A stretch of 64,000 nt of DNA from Natronoflexus pectinivorans (GTDB lineage Bacteria; Bacteroidota; Bacteroidia; Bacteroidales; Marinilabiliaceae), in assembly GCF_004345615.1 (NCBI RefSeq), contig NZ_SLWK01000002.1, forward strand, positions 62,001 to 126,000. The letters are read 5' to 3'. The stretch's first letter is position 1. Each line of letters begins with the position of its first letter. The notes under the pieces are model-generated. The model did not search any database. It was not told the DNA's origin and was given only the letters and a program-made list of their open reading frames with translations. A program made the translations under genes and the position numbers. Positions 53,406 to 61,226 of the stretch are shown piece by piece.

Positions 53406-55220
53406 TCAACTAAACTTGTGTTTTCCACGATTTTCTTCTCCTTCGTTATAAGAGTATATCTGCCTGATTATATCAGCATATTTTTTGTAAAGAACTCTTC
53501 TGCGTAGTTTCAATGTTGGCGACAATTCTCCCGATTGTGCTGTCCATGCCTCATGAACCAGTCTGAATCTGCTGAGTTGCTCAAATTTCCCAAGCTGTTT
53601 GTTATAATGGTCAATTTCCTGTTGGAATCTTTTTTGCACGGCACTGAGTGAAATTAGTTCCATGTTGTCGCGGAAATGTATGCGTCGATCATGCGCCCAT
53701 AAATGCAGATATTCAAAATTTGGAAGTATCAGTGCACTGGCAAATTTTTCATTCTCACCCACCACCATGGCTTGTTCAATGAAAAATGACTCTTTCAGCA
53801 TGTTCTCAATAACCTGGGGTGCGATGTATTTTCCACTCGATGTTTTAAACATCTCTTTTTTGCGGTCGGTGATTTTGAGAAATCTGTTATCGATGAGTAT
53901 TCCAATGTCACCGGTATGCAACCAACCATTCTCATCAATGACTTCGGAAGTGTTTTTTTCGTCCTTGTAGTAGCCTTTCATTATGTGTGGCCCTTTTGTC
54001 AGTATTTCCCCGTCTTCATCTATTTTTACTTCAACGTTTTCAATTACAGAGCCAACAGTGCCAATCAACAGGCTGTTTGGTTTGTTAAGATGATTTACTG
54101 CAATTACCGGAGAAGTCTCAGTCAGTCCGTAACCTTCCAGTAGCGGAATTCCTGCTGCAAAGAATAGCCTGCTTAGACGAGGCTGAAGCGCTGCCCCTCC
54201 GGACACTACAAACCTCAGTTTTCCTCCAAATGCTTTTTGCCACTTCGAGAATACCAGCTTGCGTGCCAGCCACAATCGAAGTCCATACCAAGGGTTGTGT
54301 TTCCCGTTATAGCGGTATTTTTCACCAAGTTTTAGCGATTGAAAGAATATGACTTTTTTGAGTCCGGTTAAGTCTTCACCTTTGGATACGATGCGGTCAT
54401 AAATGCGCTCTATTACCCGCGGAACAGTGGCAAATGCGTTTGCCTGGATTTCCACCATGTTTTGCGCTATGGTTCCCAGATTTTCTGCATAATAAATGGC
54501 GCAGCCTTTGTATTGAAACAGGTAGTTTACCATTCGCTCAAAAACATGGCATATTGGCAGAAAGCTAAGAATGCGGTCGCCTGCTCTCAGGTCGAATAGT
54601 TCAGCACACGCTTTTACGTTGCTGATGAAGTTATTATGTGTAAGCATTACCCCCTTGGGCATGCCGGTGGTTCCGGAGGTATAAATGATGGAAACGACAT
54701 CGTCAGGGGATATCTCTTTTCTGATTTTCATAAGCGTTTCCTTAAATTTCACCCGGCTTTCCTCACCTTGCTTGGTAATTGAGCTCCAGTGAGGAATGTC
54801 CTGATAGAAATTAAAGGTTAAAACTTCCTCAATATTCTCCAGTTCATCGGCAATGGGCTTCAGCCTGTTGTATAAAGCCAAATCGGACACAATAAGAATT
54901 TTGGCATCAGAATGTGCCAAGATGTGTTTGTATTCGTCATCGCCTATGGTTGGGTAAATGGGTACATGAATGACACCGGCCATGGCCATTCCCATATCTG
55001 CAATGTTCCATTCCGGCCGGTTGTTGGATACCGTTGCGATTTTGTCCCCCTTGTTAAATCCCCTGGCCAATAAACCGTAGCTGAAATGTTTGGAGGTTCG
55101 GTTGTAGTCGTCGGCGCTGAAGTTCACCCACTGTCCTTCGCGTTTGGCCATTAATATGTCCGGCCTGTTGTGGTTTTGCTTGATGTTATCAAGCAAATCA
55201 AATGTCCGTTCAATTTGCAT
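53406..55220 (-). CDS. Long-chain fatty acid--CoA ligase (AMP-binding enzyme)
   Basis: The 604-residue enzyme has the AMP-binding signature IIYTSGTTGMPKGVMLTH, the GYGLTETSPVI motif, TGDIG and the KTSSGKYIAPQVIE C-terminal part. It activates long-chain fatty acids to acyl-adenylates and then to acyl-CoA. The 600-residue length and lack of further domains fit the FadD15/long-chain ACSL subgroup that is common in Bacteroidota. It stands alone with a terminator at its end. The substrate chain length is inferred from family. Confidence 0.94.
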   Translation of the reverse strand: MQIERTFDLLDNIKQNHNRPDILMAKREGQWVNFSADDYNRTSKHFSYGLLARGFNKGDKIATVSNNRPEWNIADMGMAMAGVIHVPIYPTIGDDEYKHILAHSDAKILIVSDLALYNRLKPIADELENIEEVLTFNFYQDIPHWSSITKQGEESRVKFKETLMKIRKEISPDDVVSIIYTSGTTGMPKGVMLTHNNFISNVKACAELFDLRAGDRILSFLPICHVFERMVNYLFQYKGCAIYYAENLGTIAQNMVEIQANAFATVPRVIERIYDRIVSKGEDLTGLKKVIFFQSLKLGEKYRYNGKHNPWYGLRLWLARKLVFSKWQKAFGGKLRFVVSGGAALQPRLSRLFFAAGIPLLEGYGLTETSPVIAVNHLNKPNSLLIGTVGSVIENVEVKIDEDGEILTKGPHIMKGYYKDEKNTSEVIDENGWLHTGDIGILIDNRFLKITDRKKEMFKTSSGKYIAPQVIENMLKESFFIEQAMVVGENEKFASALILPNFEYLHLWAHDRRIHFRDNMELISLSAVQKRFQQEIDHYNKQLGKFEQLSRFRLVHEAWTAQSGELSPTLKLRRRVLYKKYADIIRQIYSYNEGEENRGKHKFS

Positions 55221-55314
55221 ATTAAGTTTCTTGTTCAGTAATGGTTTTCAAAACTAAAGGTAAAAAAAGAATATAAAACGTGCGAAAGGATCAGGTATGT
55301 TTTAAAACTGCCAT

Positions 55315-55947
55315 CTATTTTTTACAGATTAGGGTGATTCCGTCTCTTACTGGCAATATGGTTTTTTCAACACGCGTGTCTTCTTTAACCATACAGTTAA
55401 AGTCCATTATGCCTTTGGTGTAGGCATCATCGGGCATGTTGGGTTTTGCTACTTTGCCATCCCACAAAATATTGTCGGCCAAAATAAATCCGCCTGGTTT
55501 TGTTTTAGGCAATACAGCTTTGTAATATTCGGGATATTGTCGTTTGTCCCCATCAATAAATATCAGGTCAAACTCTATGTTTAATCTCTCTATAATTTTT
55601 ATAGCGTCGCCAATATGAAGTGTGATTTTATTCTCAACTCCTGCTTTCTTATGGAATTTGCGAATGATGTGTTCCAGCTCGTCGTTGATTTCGATGGTGT
55701 GTATATGTGCTGAGTCAGCACATCCATATGCCATGCATATGGATGAATATCCGGTGTAGGTGCCAATTTCCAGTATGTTAGCCGGCTTTATCATCCGACA
55801 AAGCATTGTTAACAACGAACCCTGTAAATGACCTGACAGCATCCGCGGGCGCAAAACGTGAAGGTACGTGTAACGCTCCAATTCTTTAAGAACCGGATTT
55901 TCATCATTAATGTGGTCAAGTATATATTGTTCTAGTTTTTTTTGCAT
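55315..55947 (-). CDS. O-methyltransferase, class I SAM-dependent
   Basis: The 210-residue product from ATG 55947 has SAM-binding motif ILEIGTYTGYSSICMAYG, acidic motif VENKITLHIGDAIKII and FDLIFIDGDKRQYPEYY, the typical catechol O-methyltransferase-like set for the metal-dependent family (Asp in FIDGDK, then DNILWDGKV). Bacterial members methylate small catechols or other hydroxylated compounds; the substrate is unknown. The start codon shares a base with the stop of the M16 peptidase gene (TGATG), so they are translated together. Confidence 0.92.
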   Translation of the reverse strand: MQKKLEQYILDHINDENPVLKELERYTYLHVLRPRMLSGHLQGSLLTMLCRMIKPANILEIGTYTGYSSICMAYGCADSAHIHTIEINDELEHIIRKFHKKAGVENKITLHIGDAIKIIERLNIEFDLIFIDGDKRQYPEYYKAVLPKTKPGGFILADNILWDGKVAKPNMPDDAYTKGIMDFNCMVKEDTRVEKTILPVRDGITLICKK

Positions 55948-57173
55948 CAACTTTGTCTGTAAATCAGATAGGATAACTGTTCGGGTGCAAATATCTCATT
56001 GGCTGTTTCTAAAAGCTTTTCGGCAGTAATGTTGTCTAATTTGTCATATATTTCCTCTATTGTATCCACTTTATTGTACAGCATAAAACTTTTTCCGATG
56101 GAAAGCATCAGGTGTTCCCTGTTTTCGTTGGCAATGGTGATCTGGCCTTTCAATTGTCGGCGAGCATTGTGAATCTGGAGTTTGCCAAGCTTTTTCTCGC
56201 GCAGTTTTTTAAGCTCTTTGTGCACAATTTTTATGCTGCGTTTAAGATTTTCTTCATCTGTTCCAAAATAGATGCTGAAAACCCCGGTTCCAAAATAGGG
56301 GGTGTAGATGGATTCAATGTTATATGCAATTCCATTTTTCTCTCTCAACGACATGTTGAGACGGCTGTTCATTCCCGGCCCTCCAAGAATGTTGTTGAGC
56401 AGTAAGAGATTCAGCCTGTTTGGATGATTCAGATCGTAGGCCACGTTGCCAATGGCCACATGGCTTTGAAAAGTATCCATGGTTTTTTCCACTGTTTGTG
56501 GCAGGTAGGGTGAAATGGGTTGACGTTTTACTTGACGCAAGTTGGTTGGGATACTTCCAAAATATTGAGTTGCAATTTTCATGATTTTACCGGGAGGAAT
56601 TTGTCCCACGGTACAAATTACCATTTGGTCGGTATGGTAGTTTTCGGCCATGAATTTTCTAATATCCTTCTGTCCAAATTTTGAGATTGTCTCAGGAGTG
56701 CCAAGAATGTTCCTTCCAATGGCATCTTTTGAAAAAACCAACTCTTCAAAGTCGTCCAAAATCAGGTCGGCCGGACTGTCTTTGTAAGAATTTATTTCAT
56801 CAATAATGACCTCCTTCTCTTTTTCAATCTCCTTAACCGGGAAGGTTGAATTGAATGCAATGTCGTGAATTAACTCCATGGCACGATTGAAATCCTGTTT
56901 TAGAAAAGAGGCGTAAATGCAGGTCTCCTCTTTTGTGGTGTAGGCATTAAGTTCTCCGCCAACATCGTCGATTCGGCTGAGGATGTGATAGGTTTTGCGT
57001 TTTTTTGTGCCTTTAAAAAATACGTGTTCAATAAAATGAGCCATTCCGTGTTCATTCTCTTTCTCGTCTCTGGATCCGGTGTTGATGATGAGTCCGCAGT
57101 GACCCACCGGTGAATCTACAGGATGATGAATCAAACGTATTCCGTTTGGCAATGTATGTGAAAAAAGTAGCAT
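55947..57173 (-). CDS. M16 family zinc peptidase (PqqL/processing-peptidase type)
   Basis: From ATG 57173 the protein has 408 residues: MLLFSHTLPNGIRLIHHPV..., the inverted zinc motif HFIEH (His46, Glu49, His50) and a downstream acidic residue in KEVIIDEINSYKDSPAD that completes the site. It contains one N-terminal active half and one C-terminal half (QLKGQITIANENREH), as in the single-chain ~45 kDa peptidases of Bacteroidota. There is no signal peptide at this start; a 40-residue extension from 57293 lacks family match and was rejected. It is cotranscribed with the O-methyltransferase. Confidence 0.93.
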   Translation of the reverse strand: MLLFSHTLPNGIRLIHHPVDSPVGHCGLIINTGSRDEKENEHGMAHFIEHVFFKGTKKRKTYHILSRIDDVGGELNAYTTKEETCIYASFLKQDFNRAMELIHDIAFNSTFPVKEIEKEKEVIIDEINSYKDSPADLILDDFEELVFSKDAIGRNILGTPETISKFGQKDIRKFMAENYHTDQMVICTVGQIPPGKIMKIATQYFGSIPTNLRQVKRQPISPYLPQTVEKTMDTFQSHVAIGNVAYDLNHPNRLNLLLLNNILGGPGMNSRLNMSLREKNGIAYNIESIYTPYFGTGVFSIYFGTDEENLKRSIKIVHKELKKLREKKLGKLQIHNARRQLKGQITIANENREHLMLSIGKSFMLYNKVDTIEEIYDKLDNITAEKLLETANEIFAPEQLSYLIYRQS

Positions 57174-57367
57174 TTCTTGTTTTAAAAATGAGTGCGCAAA
57201 ATTAGTAAAATAAACGGGGATAAACATGATTACTCTTTGGTAATGCATTGCAATGTGTGCGGATTCTGTAATCGACTGAAAAATATTTTTCAATTTAAAG
57301 TTATTGAAATACAGGTTTGTATACGTTTTTGATGGTTTGCCATGTTAATAAAAATTATAGAGTGGTT

Positions 57368-57396
57368 TTGAAGAAAGAAATCTTTACGTATATTTG
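57368..57396 (+). promoter_or_regulatory. Promoter of tRNA-Phe copy 1
   Basis: TTG (57368-57370), 18 bases, TATATTTG (57389-57396), both exact to the Bacteroidota consensus, ending 16 bases before the tRNA. Confidence 0.85.
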
Positions 57397-57412
57397 CACC
57401 GCGTTTTCGCAA

Positions 57413-57485
<73 letters not shown>

Positions 57486-57590
57486 CAGAATTTAATGTTT
57501 TAAAGGTGCATTAAATTTAATTCAGGTTTGATTATTTTGAAAGGTTTTCTACCTGAGGATTTTAAGGGTTAATTGATTTTGGGTATTTGT

Positions 57591-57598
57591 TATTTTTG
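57591..57598 (+). promoter_or_regulatory. Candidate promoter -7 of tRNA-Phe copy 2
   Basis: TATTTTTG matches TAnnTTTG and ends 21 bases before the second tRNA. The nearest TTG (57573) is only 15 bases away, so the -33 is poor. Confidence 0.5.
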
Positions 57599-57619
57599 CA
57601 ACAGTAAAAATAACAATCC

Positions 57620-57692
<73 letters not shown>

Positions 57693-57699
57693 CAAAAAA

Positions 57700-57729
57700 A
57701 TAGCCGACCGGTTTGGTCGGCTATTTTTG
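57700..57729 (+). terminator. Terminator after tRNA-Phe
   Basis: ATAGCCGACC and GGTCGGCTAT with a short loop, then TTTTTG. Confidence 0.9.
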
Positions 57730-57792
57730 TTTTCAATTTTCTTATTTAGAATGAATTAACACTTTTCAGTAAAGAGTTAGGGTAAAAATAGG

Positions 57793-57800
57793 TAATTTTG
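57793..57800 (+). promoter_or_regulatory. Candidate gpmI promoter -7 element
   Basis: TAATTTTG is an exact TAnnTTTG, 86 bases before the gpmI ATG. No TTG -33 at normal spacing. Confidence 0.5.
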
Positions 57801-57886
57801 CATGGTTTGATTAAAACGAGCAAAACACTGAACACAAGTTCTATTCGAACTGTTATTTCTATAAAATATTGTAATACTACTATTTC

Positions 57887-59413
57887 ATGGACAAAAAGAC
57901 CATACTAATTATTCTTGATGGTTGGGGTTACGGCAACAAGTCGGATTCTGACGTGATATTTAAAGGGGATACACCATATTTTGATTCTTTGGTAGCAAAA
58001 TATCCCAACTCTCAACTTGCAGCATCCGGCGAAAACGTTGGATTGCCCGACGGACAAATGGGAAATTCCGAAGTTGGTCACCTTAACATTGGTGCGGGAC
58101 GTGTTGTTTACCAGGATTTGGTTAAAATTAACCTGGCTATTCGTGATAACTCAATTTCTCAGAACCCTGAATTGGTTAAAGCTTTGAATTATGCCAAAGA
58201 GAATGGCAAGCAGGTTCATTTTCTGGGTTTGGTTTCAAAAGGAGGCGTTCACAGCAGCCAGGAACATTTATATAAGCTGACTGACGTGGCCACCGAATTT
58301 GGTCTGGATAAAATATTTGTTCACGCATTTATGGATGGTCGCGATACCGATCCAAAAAGCGGAAAGGGTTACGTTACCGAATTGCTGGAACATTTGAAAA
58401 ATAATAACGGAGAAGTCGCTTCAGTTATCGGACGTTATTATGCCATGGATCGCGACAAAAGATGGGAGCGCGTTAAAGAAGCTTATGATTTAATGGTTAA
58501 GGGTGTTGGCACACCGGTTACTGATGTGGTTTCTGCAATTCAGGATTCATACAACAATAATGTGACCGATGAATTTATTAAACCCATCGTGAAAGTTGAT
58601 GCCGACGGAAAGCCTGTTGGAAACATTCAGGAAGGTGATGTCATTATTTTCTTTAATTTCCGCAACGACCGTGCCAGGGAATTAACTGAGGTGCTGACTC
58701 AAAGAGACATGCCTGAGTATGATATGAAAACTCTTCCATTGTACTATTGCACCATGACTCCATATGATGCAACATATAAAGGAATGCATGTGTTGTTCGA
58801 TAAAGATAATGTTACCAATACCATTGGAGAAGTTGTTGCAGCAAACGGATTGTCTCAGTTGCGCATGGCTGAAACAGAAAAGTATGCGCATGTAACATTC
58901 TTCTTTTCGGGAGGCCGTGAAGAGGTGTTTGCCAACGAGGAGAGAATTCTTGTTAACAGCCCTAAGGTACCAACTTACGACCATCAGCCTGAAATGAGTG
59001 CCTACGAAGTTAGGGATGAGGTTGTGGCAGCATTAAATAAAAAGAAGTTTGACTTTATTTGCCTGAACTATGCCAATGGCGATATGGTTGGACATACCGG
59101 CGATTACAATGCCATTTTAAAAGCTGTAAAGGCTGTTGATGAATGCTTGCGTGATACCGTTGAAGCAGCAAAATCCAACGGGTATGAAGCAATTATTATT
59201 GCCGACCACGGGAATGCCGATAATGCCGTTAACGAAGATGGTTCGCCCAACACGGCTCACTCTCTGAACCCTGTTCCATTTATTTGGGTAACCGAGCGCA
59301 AAGGCAGTGTTACCGATGGGATTTTGGCCGATGTTGCTCCTTCAATTCTTAATATCATGGGAGTTGAAAAGCCGGCAGAGATGACAGGGAAGAACCTGAT
59401 TACAATCGATTAA
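57887..59413 (+). CDS. gpmI: 2,3-bisphosphoglycerate-independent phosphoglycerate mutase
   Basis: GpmI interconverts 3- and 2-phosphoglycerate in glycolysis without a bisphosphoglycerate cofactor, using two Mn2+ ions. The 508-residue protein has the normal length; Asp11 and Ser61 ([11 protein letters not shown]) are the metal ligand and phosphorylated serine, and the later motifs [27 protein letters not shown] and [12 protein letters not shown] hold the other ligands. Transcribed alone; DUF3109 gene follows 68 bases later. Confidence 0.98.
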   Translation: MDKKTILIILDGWGYGNKSDSDVIFKGDTPYFDSLVAKYPNSQLAASGENVGLPDGQMGNSEVGHLNIGAGRVVYQDLVKINLAIRDNSISQNPELVKALNYAKENGKQVHFLGLVSKGGVHSSQEHLYKLTDVATEFGLDKIFVHAFMDGRDTDPKSGKGYVTELLEHLKNNNGEVASVIGRYYAMDRDKRWERVKEAYDLMVKGVGTPVTDVVSAIQDSYNNNVTDEFIKPIVKVDADGKPVGNIQEGDVIIFFNFRNDRARELTEVLTQRDMPEYDMKTLPLYYCTMTPYDATYKGMHVLFDKDNVTNTIGEVVAANGLSQLRMAETEKYAHVTFFFSGGREEVFANEERILVNSPKVPTYDHQPEMSAYEVRDEVVAALNKKKFDFICLNYANGDMVGHTGDYNAILKAVKAVDECLRDTVEAAKSNGYEAIIIADHGNADNAVNEDGSPNTAHSLNPVPFIWVTERKGSVTDGILADVAPSILNIMGVEKPAEMTGKNLITID

Positions 59414-59481
59414 TTTTCGTGAAAATATTGTTTCTTTGTGCAGCAATTTCCCGATGAAATTGCTGCATTTTTTTGTATGAT

Positions 59482-60069
59482 ATGGTACAGATAGATGATA
59501 AACTGATCAGCCTGAATTTATTTGAGAAGCATTTTATATGCGATTTGCCAAAATGCCTTGGAGCATGCTGTGTGGAGGGAGAGTCCGGAGCACCATTGGA
59601 GGAGGAAGAGACCATCATATTGGAGGAAATTTTGCCTATAGTAAAACCGATGTTGTCGGAGAAGGCGCAAGCCGAGATTGACAAAAAGGGTGCCTGGGAA
59701 GTGGATGGCGACGGAGACATGGTAACCCCGATCATTAACGGACGGGAGTGTGTATATGCTCTGTTTGATGAGAATGGGATTTGCAAATGTGCCATAGAGC
59801 AAGCGTACAACGAAGGTGAAATTGAGTTCCGGAAACCCGTGTCATGTCATTTATACCCCATCAGAATCAATAAGTATAAGGATTTTGAAGCCATAAATTA
59901 TCATCAATGGCATATTTGTGAGGTTGCTCGTTTGTTAGGGGAGAAAGAACAGGTTCCTATTTTTCGATTTCTTAAAGATGCCATTACCAGAAAATATGGA
60001 GAACTGTTTTATAATGAAATGGAAGAGGCCGCTAAGTTGTTGGAAGAAAATCCTCCGGATTCAATGTAA
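59482..60069 (+). CDS. DUF3109 family protein
   Basis: The 195-residue product from ATG 59482 has conserved cysteines CDLPKCLGACCVEGESGAPLEEEE near its N-terminus and further Cys in GRECVYALFDENGICKCAIEQAY and VSCHLYPIRI, which fits the FliB/DUF3109 iron-sulfur or zinc cluster fold with eight or more Cys. No activity is known. It is conserved throughout Bacteroidota. TTG 59473 is a possible start three codons earlier. After it comes a palindromic repeat element. Confidence 0.88.
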   Translation: MVQIDDKLISLNLFEKHFICDLPKCLGACCVEGESGAPLEEEETIILEEILPIVKPMLSEKAQAEIDKKGAWEVDGDGDMVTPIINGRECVYALFDENGICKCAIEQAYNEGEIEFRKPVSCHLYPIRINKYKDFEAINYHQWHICEVARLLGEKEQVPIFRFLKDAITRKYGELFYNEMEEAAKLLEENPPDSM

Positions 60070-60420
60070 TATTCCGAAATGCTACTGACCGGTTATTTAA
60101 TTTAGATTTCTCGCTATGCTCGAAATGACAAAGCTTTCAGGAGGTCAAGGTAGGTGAAGGGGTTATTGGGGCGTATTCTCAATTACCCCTTCACCTCTCG
60201 AAACGTAAAAGTATGTCATTTAGAGCGAAGCGAGAAATCTATTATATGATTATCATTATAAAAAAAATCTTAGTCGGACAGCAGTGGTTCCGAAACAAGA
60301 ATTTTAGTTTAAACTAAAAATCTATCAAAACTTTGAAGTTTTGAATTCAATAAATATTTTAAATTTGCAAACCAAATTATTATTTGATTCATCCATTAAC
60401 ACATTAATCTATACTTAAAA
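60070..60420. other. 351-base region before yebC, two palindromes and a -7 element
   Basis: Besides the repeat element, this holds an 18-bp perfect palindrome (TTTTAGTTTAAACTAAAA, 60302-60319), a 9-base arm hairpin (TCAAAACTT / AAGTTTTGA, 60325-60344), and a candidate yebC -7 (TAAATTTG, 60360-60367). No gene was seen. Confidence 0.65.
60104..60240. repeat. Palindromic intergenic element with 27-base inverted ends
   Basis: The ends at 60104-60130 and 60214-60240 are inverted copies, 24 of 27 bases matching (left starts agatttctcgctatgctcga). Inside, aggtgaaggggt (60152-60163) and accccttcacct (60185-60196) are a perfect 12-base inverted pair. The whole 137 bases can fold into a long two-part hairpin. 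It contains no open frame. Elements of this sequence type, with the TCGCTTCGCTC core, are dispersed in many Bacteroidota, and are MITE- or REP-like. No clear target duplication is seen. Confidence 0.85.
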
Positions 60421-61131
60421 ATGGGACGCGCTTTTGAATATAGAAAAGCCAGAAAACTCAAGAGATGGGGAACCATGGCTAAAACCTTCACGAAAATAGG
60501 ACGTGAAATCGTTATTGCTGTAAAAAGTGGAGGTCCCGATCCGGTTGCCAATCCTCGTTTACGCGTATTGATGCAGAATGCCAAAGCGGCAAATATGCCC
60601 AAAGATAACGTGGAGCGCGCCATTAAAAAGGCTACTTCAAAAGATCAGGCCGACTACAAGGAGGTGGTTTATGAAGGTTATGGTCCTTATGGTATTGCTG
60701 TTATGGTAGAAACAGCTACCGACAATCCAACGCGTACTGTAGCCAATGTGCGGAGTTATTTTAATAAGCACAACGGCTCATTGGGAACTTCAGGAAGTGT
60801 TGACTACATGTTCGACCATAAATGCAGCTTTAAAGTGAAAATGAAAGATGGGGTAGATGTTGAAGAACTTGAACTTGAACTGATTGATTTTGGCGTTCAG
60901 GAAGTGTTTGTTGAAGAGGAGCACATGATGGTATATGGAGAATTTGAGGCATTTGGACCGGTTCAGAAATACCTCGAAGAGAACGGTTTTGAAATTCTTA
61001 ACGCAGAGTTTGAAAGAATTCCTCACGATACCAAAACATTAAGCGAAGAACAGGTGGCTGATGTTGAAAAACTTCTGTCAAAATTTGAAGAGGATGATGA
61101 TGTAACCAATGTGTTTCATAATATGGCTTAG
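60421..61131 (+). CDS. yebC: YebC/PmpR family DNA-binding regulator (TACO1-like)
   Basis: The 236-residue protein has the family start GRAFEYRKARKLKRWGTMAKTFTKI read in parts, ARKNMPKDNVERAIKKA-like text (AANMPKDNVERAIKKAT), YEGYGPYGIAVMVE and NVRSYFNKHNGSLG. It binds DNA in some species; recent work links family members to relief of ribosome stalling at proline runs. It appears alone, with two palindromes upstream and a large bidirectional terminator after it. Confidence 0.96.
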   Translation: MGRAFEYRKARKLKRWGTMAKTFTKIGREIVIAVKSGGPDPVANPRLRVLMQNAKAANMPKDNVERAIKKATSKDQADYKEVVYEGYGPYGIAVMVETATDNPTRTVANVRSYFNKHNGSLGTSGSVDYMFDHKCSFKVKMKDGVDVEELELELIDFGVQEVFVEEEHMMVYGEFEAFGPVQKYLEENGFEILNAEFERIPHDTKTLSEEQVADVEKLLSKFEEDDDVTNVFHNMA

Positions 61132-61150
61132 ATTGGTTTATAACGTTTTA

Positions 61151-61200
61151 AAAAGACACCGGCCTGTTCAAATCATGATTTAAACAGGTCGGTGTCTTTT
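61151..61200. terminator. Large bidirectional terminator between yebC and the propeller sensor gene
   Basis: An imperfect but long inverted repeat: AAAAGACACCG...CCTGTT and AACAGG...CGGTGTCTTTT around AAATCATGATTT, with two mismatched positions. It can stop transcription from both sides. Confidence 0.85.
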
Positions 61201-61226
61201 CAGATATTTCAGTTAATGATTATTTG

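Noticed and set aside
57174-57293. N-terminal extension of the M16 peptidase to 57293
   Set aside because: The added 40 residues have no signal peptide or family match; the ATG at 57173 gives the normal family start.
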